A stretch of DNA of 64,000 nt from Sediminibacterium sp. (GTDB lineage: Bacteria; Bacteroidota; Bacteroidia; Chitinophagales; Chitinophagaceae): positions 62,001 through 126,000 of the forward strand of contig NZ_JAHVAA010000006.1 of assembly GCF_019264485.1 (NCBI RefSeq). The letters run 5' to 3'. Shown in pieces: positions 43,747-51,588 of the stretch. The notes under the pieces were generated by a model. It was not told the DNA's origin. It searched no databases and saw only the letters and a program-made list of their open reading frames with translations. The position numbers were made by a program, and so were the translations under genes. Numbering within the stretch: the stretch's first letter is position 1; each line of letters starts with the position of its first letter.

Positions 43747-43763
43747 TTTACAATTGTTGTAAA
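43747..43763. promoter_or_regulatory. 17-bp palindrome TTTACAA-TTG-TTGTAAA
   Basis: Perfect 7-nt arms around TTG, ending 8 bp before the start codon of the hypothetical protein at 43772. The position suits an operator or an RNA hairpin at the ribosome site. Confidence 0.4.
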
Positions 43764-43771
43764 CAGTATAT

Positions 43772-44317
43772 ATGCGATACCTTTTCTTATTTGCCGCTTT
43801 ACTATCTTTTAAGGTGAGTTTTTCCCAGGATATTACACTCACCAAAGGAGAAACTGTTAATTACCTGAAGAAAAAACTGAATGAAATAAATGGAGAATAT
43901 ACGGTGAGGATCGGGGCGGCTACCAGCTTAGACGATAAATATGTAGCGAACCCCTATATGTATTTTAACGAAAGTAGTATGAACTTTAGCTATAGCCTTT
44001 ATTTCAGACCTTATAATAACACGAGCATACCCGCTCTTTTTTGTAGTTATTCATTTACTTTCAATCCAATGTATATTGATACCATTTATGCCCCAAGTGC
44101 TGGTAGCGGTTTGATGAGTGTTTGGTTAAAAAGAGGTAATGGGAAATATGTATGTACCTGTTCGCAGTATTATCCGCAATTCAATAAAAATGAAAGTACC
44201 AGTTTAATCAGTTGGCCCGTTCCCATAAACGACCCTGATTATGCCAATAAAATCCGCAAAGCATTGCTGCACCTGCGCGATTTATTAAAAGCCGAAGACG
44301 ATCCATTCGGAGGTTAA
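43772..44317 (+). CDS. Secreted hypothetical protein
   Basis: A 181-residue exported protein (signal RYLFLFAALLSFKVSFSQ) I do not recognise. The mature part has mixed beta strands and two Cys in CTCSQYY plus one in FCSYSF; the start TKGETVNYLKKKLNEINGEYTV resembles small Bacteroidota proteins of unknown function. No clear operon partner. Confidence 0.75.
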   Translation: MRYLFLFAALLSFKVSFSQDITLTKGETVNYLKKKLNEINGEYTVRIGAATSLDDKYVANPYMYFNESSMNFSYSLYFRPYNNTSIPALFCSYSFTFNPMYIDTIYAPSAGSGLMSVWLKRGNGKYVCTCSQYYPQFNKNESTSLISWPVPINDPDYANKIRKALLHLRDLLKAEDDPFGG

Positions 44318-44372
44318 TTATTACCGGAAATAATTGCTCATAGCCTATAGCTCATAGCTCACAGCTTTCTCT

Positions 44373-45416
44373 CTAGCTTTCTTCATCGAAATACAGCTTA
44401 TAATAGTGCTTGCCACTCATTTCATCATAGCCTTTTTCAATCAGGTCTTTTCTGCCATGTATATAGACATGAAAATTCTTATCGAGCTTTAATACACTTT
44501 TGAAAACACGTTGCTGTTTTTTTACGGCTGCCAGGTGAATATCGAAACTGTCTTCAATGTTCACCTGTCTGGCTACTTCGTATTGTTGTTTATATTGGGT
44601 AAAGCTGTCAATCACTTCCGGATGATGTAATACTTCTTCTGCAAACTCGTTCAGGTTAAAAGATTCTTTTGTACTGAAGTATTCCATGCTGCGGTTCAGG
44701 TAATCAATCTGATCGCTCTTGTTTACGGAAAACTTTTCATTCAGTTCATTGCTGATAAAAAGTTTACACATACCTAATGTGTCGTTGGTATGGTGATAGC
44801 TGTTGGCCGATCTGGTGACCTGCAAAAAATCGCTGACCCAGTATTGGGTATCCTGTTTATTGGTATTGTCAACCACACAAACCACATAACCCTCCTCTCT
44901 GTTCTTTTTAAAAATGAGGCAGCCTTTGTCGAGTTTGTTAATGTTTACGCCGTCTTCGGCAATTACTTCCCAGCTTTGTCCATGCGGAAATACTTTCAAG
45001 AAAGTTTCTTTGGTTTCGCTTTTAAATAAACCAATGGCATCTACATATTCGGTTCCGAAGGGGACATTGCTGAAGCGGGTAATATATAATTCGCCTTCTT
45101 TCACCCTTGCATGGGTGCTTTTCTGGTATAAAAAAGAAGCCAGCAGGGCAGATTGGGAGACAAAATTTTTCGGATCGTCAAAAATACCATTCACATACTG
45201 GTACACTTCATTCAGTTCCAGGCTGCTGATATGGGTAAACTGGTATTGTTCATGTTCATTAAACGGCGACAGGAAATACCTGGTTAATAAACCCCTTACA
45301 ATTTCATCGTTGAGGCTTAAAGGGTTCACGGAAAGTTTCAGTTCCTCTCCCCGTGTAGGGTTGCCCACTTTATGCAGTATTACCTGCTCTAATTGTACAC
45401 TGTCGATCTGAGTCAT
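44373..45416 (-). CDS. Nucleoid-associated protein, NdpA family
   Basis: A 347-residue protein of the NdpA (37-kDa nucleoid-associated protein) family: LEQVILHKVGNP at the N-terminus, ASFLYQKSTHARVKEGELYITRF in the middle, and the KGCLIFKKNREEGYVVCVVDN core are characteristic. In enteric bacteria the homologue YejK binds the nucleoid; the Bacteroidota forms are uncharacterised, and some sit in defence or mobile contexts, of which there is no sign here. Confidence 0.85.
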   Translation of the reverse strand: MTQIDSVQLEQVILHKVGNPTRGEELKLSVNPLSLNDEIVRGLLTRYFLSPFNEHEQYQFTHISSLELNEVYQYVNGIFDDPKNFVSQSALLASFLYQKSTHARVKEGELYITRFSNVPFGTEYVDAIGLFKSETKETFLKVFPHGQSWEVIAEDGVNINKLDKGCLIFKKNREEGYVVCVVDNTNKQDTQYWVSDFLQVTRSANSYHHTNDTLGMCKLFISNELNEKFSVNKSDQIDYLNRSMEYFSTKESFNLNEFAEEVLHHPEVIDSFTQYKQQYEVARQVNIEDSFDIHLAAVKKQQRVFKSVLKLDKNFHVYIHGRKDLIEKGYDEMSGKHYYKLYFDEES

Positions 45417-45471
45417 GCCGCAAAGTAAAACATCTGTATCAGTTGGAAAATAACTATCAATAGATTGTGAC

Positions 45472-45527
45472 TTTTGGCCACAGATTCACAGATTAGGGCC
45501 TTATAATCTGTGAATCTGTGGCCAAAA
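45472..45527. repeat. Perfect inverted repeat, family C, second copy (24-nt arms)
   Basis: Arms 45472-45495 and 45504-45527 are exact reverse complements with an 8-nt loop; the arm shares 18 bases with the copy at 24956. It lies between divergent units, upstream of the sulfate operon promoter. Confidence 0.85.
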
Positions 45528-45596
45528 TATAAATCACGCTTAAATACTACTAAACATTTGTAAGCACATTCATTTTACATTTCTTTTACAAAAAAG

Positions 45597-45638
45597 TCTA
45601 CCTATTTGGTAGGGAATACATTTTTCCCCCTATCTTTG
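45597..45638 (+). promoter_or_regulatory. cys operon promoter with overlapping 17-bp operator
   Basis: The palindrome TCTACC-TATTT-GGTAGG (45597-45613) overlaps the -33 TTG (45606-45608). A perfect -7 element TATCTTTG follows at 45631-45638, 22 bp further. Transcription should begin about 45645, directly before the riboswitch. Sites of the same 6-5-6 geometry stand before cobA and the TonB receptor. Confidence 0.65.
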
Positions 45639-45654
45639 TACTCGTTCTTATACA

Positions 45655-45768
45655 TTCTTATCAAGAAAGGCGGAGGGAATTGGCCCTGTGAAGCCTTGGC
45701 AACCACTTCATCATTTATTTGGAAAAGGTGCCAAATCCGGTCCCGATAAAATCGGGATAAGATAAGTC
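45655..45768 (+). ncRNA. SAM-I (S-box) riboswitch aptamer
   Basis: The conserved S-box sequence elements are present in order: P1 5' strand CTTATC (45657-45662), CAAGAAAGGCGGAGGGAA, GGCCCTGTGAAGCC followed by TTGGCAACC, GGTGCCAAATCC (from 45727), a P4 hairpin TCCCGAT/ATCGGGA (45741-45757), and P1 3' strand GATAAG (45761-45766). SAM-I riboswitches turn off methionine and cysteine genes when SAM is abundant. Here it precedes the sulfate-assimilation operon. Confidence 0.94.
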
Positions 45769-45804
45769 AGTGTTCTTATACGTATACAGCAACTGTAGTA
45801 ATAC

Positions 45805-45839
45805 AAGGCATTCTGACTGAGCATCGGGTGCCTTTTTTT
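45805..45839 (+). terminator. Riboswitch expression-platform terminator
   Basis: AAGGCATTC (45805-45813) pairs with GGGTGCCTT (45826-45834), followed by a seven-T run. The loop-side CTGACT (45813-45818) is complementary to AGTCAG (45765-45770) at the aptamer's 3' edge, so an antiterminator can form when P1 is open. Confidence 0.8.
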
Positions 45840-45870
45840 GTGAGATGTTTGGAACGATTTAACTGAACGT

Positions 45871-45948
45871 ATGCAATTCAACACTATGACACATTTATCA
45901 ATCGGAAACAGCACCTGCTGTTGTTGTACCGTTATTAAGGTTGACTGA
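45871..45948 (+). CDS. Cys-rich leader peptide (four consecutive Cys codons)
   Basis: A 25-codon ORF, MQFNTMTHLSIGNST then CCCC then TVIKVD, with Cys codons TGC TGT TGT TGT at 45916-45927; a shorter version could start at 45886. It lies downstream of the riboswitch terminator and 50 bp before cysH. The Cys codons form the 3' arm of a small hairpin (AACAGC/GCTGTT). Ribosome stalling on these codons when Cys-tRNA is scarce could control cysH; polycysteine leader ORFs with this role are known in mycobacteria. No Shine-Dalgarno is seen, which is usual in this phylum. Translation is not proven. Confidence 0.6.
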   Translation: MQFNTMTHLSIGNSTCCCCTVIKVD

Positions 45949-45998
45949 TACTGTTCATACCTGCGCTTGCCGCACTTTCATCGATCCAAACAAAAAAC

Positions 45999-46739
45999 AT
46001 GTCACAAGTTCACAATAGCAGCACTGCTGCAGCTTTACAACAACAAATACGGGATCGCTCTATTGAAGAGGCGATACAATTACTCGTGGCAGCATACCCG
46101 GGTGCGGTAACTTTCTCTACCAGTTTTAGTTATGAGGATCAGGTGATAACTGATATCATTCAAACCCATGAGTTCCCGGTATCATTATTTACACTCGATA
46201 CAGGTCGTCTTTTTCCTGAAACCTATAGCACCTGGAGCCGTACGCTGGAATTTTATAAAACCAGTATCAAAGCCTATTATCCCGATGCGCAGGCATTGTC
46301 TGATTATATAGAAACCAATGGCCCCAACGCATTTTATGATTCACCGGAACTGAGATCAGCCTGTTGTACCATCCGAAAAGTGATACCGCTGAAAAAAGCA
46401 TTGGCAGGTAATGCCATCTGGATCACAGGTTTGAGGGCAGAACATTCACCTGCACGACATGATCTCACACCCATTGAATGGGATGCGGCGAATCAAATAA
46501 TAAAATATCATCCATTACTACACTGGACAACCGAAGAAGTAAAACAGTATATCCATCAAAAAGCCATACCCTATAATCCTTTACACGATAAAGGTTTTGT
46601 GAGCATTGGTTGTGCACCCTGTACAAGGGCTATTAAACCGGGAGAAGATTTCAGGGCGGGTCGCTGGTGGTGGGAAGACAATAGTAAAAAAGAATGTGGA
46701 TTGCATTCGCATGAACCTAAAAAAACAGCAGAAGCATGA
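45999..46739 (+). CDS. cysH: Assimilatory adenylyl-sulfate (APS/PAPS) reductase
   Basis: A 246-residue thioredoxin-dependent reductase that makes sulfite from activated sulfate. The substrate region includes FSTSFSYEDQ and TLDTGRLFPET; C122-C123 and C205-x2-C208 are the ligands of a [4Fe-4S] cluster, and the catalytic Cys is C233 in KKECGLH. The cluster cysteines mark the APS-reductase (bacterial type) rather than the cluster-free PAPS enzyme, consistent with the absence of an APS kinase in the island. Its stop overlaps the cysD start by 4 bp. Confidence 0.95.
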   Translation: MSQVHNSSTAAALQQQIRDRSIEEAIQLLVAAYPGAVTFSTSFSYEDQVITDIIQTHEFPVSLFTLDTGRLFPETYSTWSRTLEFYKTSIKAYYPDAQALSDYIETNGPNAFYDSPELRSACCTIRKVIPLKKALAGNAIWITGLRAEHSPARHDLTPIEWDAANQIIKYHPLLHWTTEEVKQYIHQKAIPYNPLHDKGFVSIGCAPCTRAIKPGEDFRAGRWWWEDNSKKECGLHSHEPKKTAEA

Positions 46740-47644
46740 GTGCGTACAGATTAGATTATTTAGATCAGCTAGAATCGGAAGCCATACATATTATGCGTGA
46801 AGTGGCCGGGCAGTTTGAAAAACCTGCACTTTTATTTAGTGGGGGTAAGGATTCAATTACGCTGGTACACCTTGCCCTGAAAGCATTTCGTCCGGGTAAA
46901 TTTCCTTTTCCACTGGTGCATATTGATACGGGCCACAATTTTCCCGAAGCCTTACAGTTCAGGGATGAACTGGCGGCAACTATTGGTGAAAAATTAGTGG
47001 TACGTAAGGTAGAAGACACCATCAAATCCAGACAACTTACCGAGCCCAAAGGAAAGTTTGCCAGCAGAAATGCATTGCAGACCTATACTTTACTTGATAC
47101 GATAGAGGAATTTGGTTTCGATGCCTGTATCGGTGGTGCGCGAAGAGATGAAGAGAAAGCAAGGGCCAAGGAAAGAATATTTTCAGTGAGAGATGAATTT
47201 GGTCAATGGAACCCCAAGCTCCAGCGCCCCGAATTATGGAACACCTATAATGGCCGGATCAGTAAGGGAGAAAATGTGCGGGTGTTTCCTATCAGTAACT
47301 GGACGGAACTGGATATCTGGAATTATATCAAAAGAGAAAATATTGCATTACCCTCTATTTATTTCGCACACGAGCGTACTGTTTTGGAACATGAAGGACA
47401 ATTGATTGCCTTATCTGAATTTATACAACTGGATGATACAGATTCAATCGTTACCAAAAAAGTACGCTACCGTACTGTTGGCGATATGACCTGTACGGCC
47501 GCTGTAGAATCAAGTGCATCAGGCATTGACGATATCATCCGCGAAATTACCGCCACTAAAACAAGTGAGCGTGGTGAAACCAGAATTGATGATAAAGTAA
47601 GTGAAGCGGCGATGGAAGACAGAAAAAAGAATGGTTATTTCTAA
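46736..47644 (+). CDS. cysD: Sulfate adenylyltransferase subunit 2
   Basis: A 302-residue ATP-sulfurylase small subunit: PP-loop LLFSGGKDSITLVHLALKA (about 32-50), VHIDTGHNFPE and GGARRDEEKARAKERIFSVRD, ending with the family tail AAMEDRKKNGYF. Uses ATP to adenylate sulfate together with CysN. Coupled to cysH by an ATGA overlap; cysN follows after 11 bp. Confidence 0.97.
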   Translation: MSAYRLDYLDQLESEAIHIMREVAGQFEKPALLFSGGKDSITLVHLALKAFRPGKFPFPLVHIDTGHNFPEALQFRDELAATIGEKLVVRKVEDTIKSRQLTEPKGKFASRNALQTYTLLDTIEEFGFDACIGGARRDEEKARAKERIFSVRDEFGQWNPKLQRPELWNTYNGRISKGENVRVFPISNWTELDIWNYIKRENIALPSIYFAHERTVLEHEGQLIALSEFIQLDDTDSIVTKKVRYRTVGDMTCTAAVESSASGIDDIIREITATKTSERGETRIDDKVSEAAMEDRKKNGYF

Positions 47645-47655
47645 AAACAAAACAA

Positions 47656-48897
47656 ATGGACTTACTCCGATTTATAACAGCTGGCAGTGTAGATGATGGT
47701 AAATCGACCCTGATTGGGCGTTTACTGTTCGACAGTAAATCAATCATGATCGATCACCTCGAAGCCCTGGAAAAACAAAGTAAAAACAAGGAAGATGGTG
47801 AGATTGATCTTGCGCTATTGACCGATGGTTTGCGTGCAGAACGTGAACAGGGTATTACCATTGATGTGGCTTACAAATATTTTGCTACACCCAAACGTAA
47901 ATTTATCATTGCCGATGCGCCGGGTCATATTCAGTATACAAGGAATATGGTAACGGGTGCCTCCAATTCAGACCTGGCAATTATTCTTGTTGATGCACGT
48001 CATGGTGTGGTAGAGCAAACACGTCGCCATTCCATCATCACTTCTTTGCTGAATATTCCACATGTGGTGGTGGCGATTAACAAAATGGACCTGGTAGATT
48101 TTTCGCAGGATGTGTACAATAATATCGTGATTGACTATGCAGAAGTGGCGAAAAAACTCGGCCTGAAAGACGTTCGTTATATTCCTATCAGTGCATTGAA
48201 TGGCGATAATATAGTAGCAAAAACAGCAGCATTAACATGGTACGAGGGTCCTTCATTACTGGATATCCTGGAAACGGTAGAGCTTGCAGACGATATTGAT
48301 CTGGAAAAAGCCCGTTTCCCTGTTCAATATGTCATTCGACCACAGACAGAAGAACTGCATGATTATCGTGGTTATGCCGGAAAAATTAACAGCGGTATTT
48401 ATAAAAAGGGAGATGCTGTAACGATATTACCTGCAGGTTTCAGCAGTACCATAAAAGCCATTGAACACAATGGAAAAGAAGTAGACGAAGCATTTGCACC
48501 ACAGAGTGTGGTAATACACCTGGAAGACGATATAGATATCAGCCGCGGTGACCTGATTGTGAAAAATGATAACCGGCCAAAAGTATCGAATGAAGTGGAG
48601 GCGCTATTATGCTGGATGGATCATAAAGCGCTGGTGCCTGGCAATAAATATTTATTACAGATTAACAGCAAGCAGGTTCGTTCGGTGGTAAAAGAGGTAA
48701 GTTATAAACTGGATGTTCATTCATTGGAACAGATAGCATCACCCGAAACAGTAGCATTAAATGATATTGTAAAAGTAACCATTAAAACGGCGAGCCCGGT
48801 AGCATACGATGCTTACCAGGAACTGAGAACCAATGGCGGAGCTATTCTCATTGACGAAACAAGTCATGTTACCGTTGGTGCATGCATGATTCAATAA
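47656..48897 (+). CDS. cysN: Sulfate adenylyltransferase subunit 1 (GTPase)
   Basis: A 413-residue EF-Tu-like GTPase that drives sulfate adenylation. G1 GSVDDGKSTLIGRLLFDSK (about 11-29), G2 region EQGITIDVAYKYF, G3 DAPGHIQYTRNM and G4 NKMDLVD are present, followed by two beta-barrel domains. It ends without an APS-kinase (CysC) domain, as its length shows. Confidence 0.96.
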   Translation: MDLLRFITAGSVDDGKSTLIGRLLFDSKSIMIDHLEALEKQSKNKEDGEIDLALLTDGLRAEREQGITIDVAYKYFATPKRKFIIADAPGHIQYTRNMVTGASNSDLAIILVDARHGVVEQTRRHSIITSLLNIPHVVVAINKMDLVDFSQDVYNNIVIDYAEVAKKLGLKDVRYIPISALNGDNIVAKTAALTWYEGPSLLDILETVELADDIDLEKARFPVQYVIRPQTEELHDYRGYAGKINSGIYKKGDAVTILPAGFSSTIKAIEHNGKEVDEAFAPQSVVIHLEDDIDISRGDLIVKNDNRPKVSNEVEALLCWMDHKALVPGNKYLLQINSKQVRSVVKEVSYKLDVHSLEQIASPETVALNDIVKVTIKTASPVAYDAYQELRTNGGAILIDETSHVTVGACMIQ

Positions 48898-48902
48898 AAA
48901 CT

Positions 48903-49736
48903 ATGGCAGCAGCGCAATTCATACAACAATTATTTCAGCGTAACTGGAAAACACACCAGACTTTCCCGGATAAACAGCTGGCAGAGAGTTTTATAGACGA
49001 CCTGTTCAATTTTTTATTTGGCTCTTACGAAAAAAAATTCAACTCGGCTGAAAAGCTGGCGGTTGAATATGCTGAACTGCGACATACTTTTTCAGCAATC
49101 CTGTTTGAGCTTATCAAAGATGAAACCATTGTAAAAGAACATACAGCTTCTTTCTTTGATAAATTATCTGCTATTTATGAAGCATTACTAAAAGATGCGC
49201 AGGCTGTACTGGAATTTGACCCTGCTGCGCAATCAATTGAAGAAGTGCTGGTAGCTTATCCCGGTTTTTATGCTACTGCTATTTATCGTTTATCGAACCA
49301 GTTGTATCGTCAGCAGATAAAAACATTACCGCGTCTGTTTGCAGAATATGCACACAGTAAAACGGGTATTGATATTCATCCGGGAGCCACCATCGGCGGT
49401 TCATTTGCCATTGATCATGGAACCGGAATCGTAATTGGCGAAACAGCAATCATTGGTGAGCGGGTGAAGATATACCAGGGGGTTACATTGGGTGCATTGA
49501 ATGTAGCCAAGGAACTGGCCAGTACCAAACGTCACCCAACCATTGACGATGATGTAATTATTTATTCCGGTGCTACCATTTTAGGAGGAGAAACAGTGAT
49601 TGGTGCGGGTAGTATAATCGGAGGTAATATATGGCTCACACATAGTGTGGCGCCAAATTCTGTGGTGTATCATAAAAGTGAAATAAAAATAAAAGATAAA
49701 GATCCATTTCCTGAACCATTAAATTTTGTGATTTAA
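48903..49736 (+). CDS. cysE: Serine O-acetyltransferase
   Basis: A 277-residue enzyme that makes O-acetylserine, acceptor of sulfide. The N-terminal helical domain (to about 135) precedes a left-handed beta helix with hexapeptide repeats: IDIHPGATIGGSFAIDHGTG, GVTLGAL, and GATILGGETVIGAGSIIGGN; catalytic Asp and His lie in DHGTG and KRHPTI. The N-terminal part is longer than in E. coli CysE, like EpsC-type forms. The ATG at 48903 lies 5 bp after the cysN stop; an earlier in-frame ATG at 48882 would overlap cysN. Confidence 0.93.
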   Translation: MAAAQFIQQLFQRNWKTHQTFPDKQLAESFIDDLFNFLFGSYEKKFNSAEKLAVEYAELRHTFSAILFELIKDETIVKEHTASFFDKLSAIYEALLKDAQAVLEFDPAAQSIEEVLVAYPGFYATAIYRLSNQLYRQQIKTLPRLFAEYAHSKTGIDIHPGATIGGSFAIDHGTGIVIGETAIIGERVKIYQGVTLGALNVAKELASTKRHPTIDDDVIIYSGATILGGETVIGAGSIIGGNIWLTHSVAPNSVVYHKSEIKIKDKDPFPEPLNFVI

Positions 49737-49745
49737 AAAAATAAC

Positions 49746-50657
49746 ATGAAAGCAAATAACATTTTAGCAACGATTGGTAATACACCACATGTTCGCATCA
49801 ACAAATTATTTGGCAGTCAGCATGAAGTATGGATTAAGCTGGAAAAAAACAATCCGGGTGCAAGCATCAAAGATCGTATTGCATTGTCGATGATTGAAGA
49901 TGCAGAACTGAAAGGTCTGCTTACCAAAGACAGTGTAATTATTGAACCTACCAGTGGTAATACCGGAATTGGACTGGCGTTGGTGGCTGCAGTAAAAGGC
50001 TATAAAATTATTCTGGTGATGCCCGAGAGCATGAGTATTGAGCGGAGAAGACTGATGGCTTTGTACGGAGCAGAATTTGTATTAACGCCACGCGAAAAGG
50101 GAATGAAGGGCGCTATTGAAAAAGCAACCGAACTAACTGAAACCACCCCACATGCATGGATGCCCCAGCAGTTTAATAATCCGGCCAATACAGAAGTACA
50201 CAAAAGAACAACAGCACTGGAGATACTGGCCGATTTTCCGGAAGGGCTGGATTATCTTATTACAGGCGTTGGTACGGGTGGACATATTACCGGTGTTGCG
50301 GAAATACTGAAAGAGAAGTTTCCATCACTCAAAGTATTTGCGGTGGAGCCTGAACTATCACCGGTATTAAGTGGTGGTGCTCCCTCACCACACCCTTTGC
50401 AGGGTATTGGTGCGGGTTTCGTTCCATCTATTTTAAATACAGCTGTACTGGATGGTATTATACTGGTTGGTAAAGATGAGGCTTTCTCTTTCGCACAGCG
50501 TGCGGCAAAAGAAGAAGGTATTTTGCTGGGTGTATCATCGGGCGCATCATTGGCTGCGGTAGCAAAAAAATTACCCGAAATACCGGCAGGTTCCAAAGTG
50601 CTCACTTTTAACTATGATACAGGGGAAAGATATTTATCTATTGAAGGATTATTTTAA
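49746..50657 (+). CDS. Cysteine synthase (O-acetylserine sulfhydrylase)
   Basis: A 303-residue fold-type II PLP enzyme. PLP Lys in [12 protein letters not shown] (about 37-48), substrate loop [10 protein letters not shown], phosphate loop [10 protein letters not shown] and the C-terminal GVSSGAS are all present. It condenses O-acetylserine with sulfide to give cysteine. CysK and CysM cannot be separated with confidence from sequence; it ends the first cys transcription unit, before a terminator. Confidence 0.95.
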   Translation: MKANNILATIGNTPHVRINKLFGSQHEVWIKLEKNNPGASIKDRIALSMIEDAELKGLLTKDSVIIEPTSGNTGIGLALVAAVKGYKIILVMPESMSIERRRLMALYGAEFVLTPREKGMKGAIEKATELTETTPHAWMPQQFNNPANTEVHKRTTALEILADFPEGLDYLITGVGTGGHITGVAEILKEKFPSLKVFAVEPELSPVLSGGAPSPHPLQGIGAGFVPSILNTAVLDGIILVGKDEAFSFAQRAAKEEGILLGVSSGASLAAVAKKLPEIPAGSKVLTFNYDTGERYLSIEGLF

Positions 50658-50665
50658 TTTCTTTT

Positions 50666-50703
50666 CCCTGCTCCGGATTTAAATCCTGAGCAGGGATTTT
50701 TTT
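50666..50703 (+). terminator. Terminator after cysteine synthase
   Basis: The 15-nt arms 50666-50680 and 50681-50695 pair with one mismatched pair and are followed by a T-run. The centre GGATTTAAATCC equals the centre of the palindrome at 16271. Confidence 0.85.
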
Positions 50704-50714
50704 AGCAATAATAA

Positions 50715-50731
50715 TCTACTAAAAAAGTAGA
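50715..50731 (+). promoter_or_regulatory. 17-bp sulfur-operator candidate before cobA
   Basis: TCTACT-AAAAA-AGTAGA, perfect 6-nt arms, ends 2 bp before the start codon. It matches in spacing and sequence the sites at 45597 and 55056. The position would block transcription or initiation of translation if occupied. Confidence 0.6.
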
Positions 50732-50733
50732 CA

Positions 50734-51588
50734 ATGAGTAAGCAACCAACATATGGCAAAGTAATCCTCGCATCAGCAGGCCCTGGCGATCCCGAACTGG
50801 TAACAGTGAAAACGGTTCGCTGGCTGCAACAGGCTGATGTAGTATTAACAGATCGTTTGGTGAGCCCGGATATTCTTACCAATTACGTGAACAATAAAAC
50901 GGAGATCATCTATGTGGGTAAACAATGCCGCAGAGGAATATCTACTTCGCAGCAAACCATCAATGAATTATTGGTTGAGCAGGCATCAAAAAATAAAATT
51001 GTGGTTCGTTTAAAAGGAGGTGATACCAGTATTTTCTCCAATGTACTTGATGAACTGGAAACATTGGTGCAACACAATATTCCTTACGAAATAGTTCCGG
51101 GTGTAACGGCAGCCTTGGGTGCAGCAGCTTATGCGGGTATTCCCTTAACAGCAAGAGGGTTATCTGTAGGTGTTCGTTTTCTTACCTATTATAAATCTGA
51201 TATTGTTAGCGGCGACACCTGGAAAGAACTTGCAGATACAGATGATACACTGGTATTTTATATGTCTGGAGAAACATTGTCAACCGTAGTGGAACAACTT
51301 ACGCTACATGGTATTGATGCAGCTAAAAAGCTGGCAGTAATAGAACAGGCTACCACTCCCTTACAACAAATTCATACCTGTGATCTTTATCAGTATGCAG
51401 ATCAGTTAAAGGATAAAACATTCCGTTCACCCTCACTGGTCATCATTGGTAAAGTAGTATCGTTGCATGAACAGTTTGCATGGCTACCCAATATAAACAG
51501 TACAGAACATTATTTCACACCTCTTACCGGAAGACTTACTCAGTTAGAAGACACCACAACTAAAAAAAGACATGTTAGCAGAGCCTAA
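50734..51588 (+). CDS. cobA: Uroporphyrinogen-III C-methyltransferase (SUMT)
   Basis: A 284-residue SAM-dependent methyltransferase that makes precorrin-2 for siroheme, the cofactor of sulfite reductase. The N-terminal ILASAGPGDPELVTVKTVRWLQQADVVLTDRLV and the RLKGGDTSIFSNVLDEL motif (about 90-105) identify it; GVTAALGAAAYAGIPLTARG follows. The last 17 bp overlap cysJ. The later steps of siroheme synthesis are provided by the fusion protein at 57961. Confidence 0.95.
   Translation: MSKQPTYGKVILASAGPGDPELVTVKTVRWLQQADVVLTDRLVSPDILTNYVNNKTEIIYVGKQCRRGISTSQQTINELLVEQASKNKIVVRLKGGDTSIFSNVLDELETLVQHNIPYEIVPGVTAALGAAAYAGIPLTARGLSVGVRFLTYYKSDIVSGDTWKELADTDDTLVFYMSGETLSTVVEQLTLHGIDAAKKLAVIEQATTPLQQIHTCDLYQYADQLKDKTFRSPSLVIIGKVVSLHEQFAWLPNINSTEHYFTPLTGRLTQLEDTTTKKRHVSRA

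Noticed and set aside
44373-45416. Defence-island or prophage signal from the NdpA-like gene
   Set aside because: No nuclease, recombinase, phage or toxin gene lies near it; neighbours are ordinary chromosomal genes.
45711-45914. Minus-strand frame across the riboswitch region
   Set aside because: It runs antisense to the conserved S-box core and the leader ORF and has no protein features.
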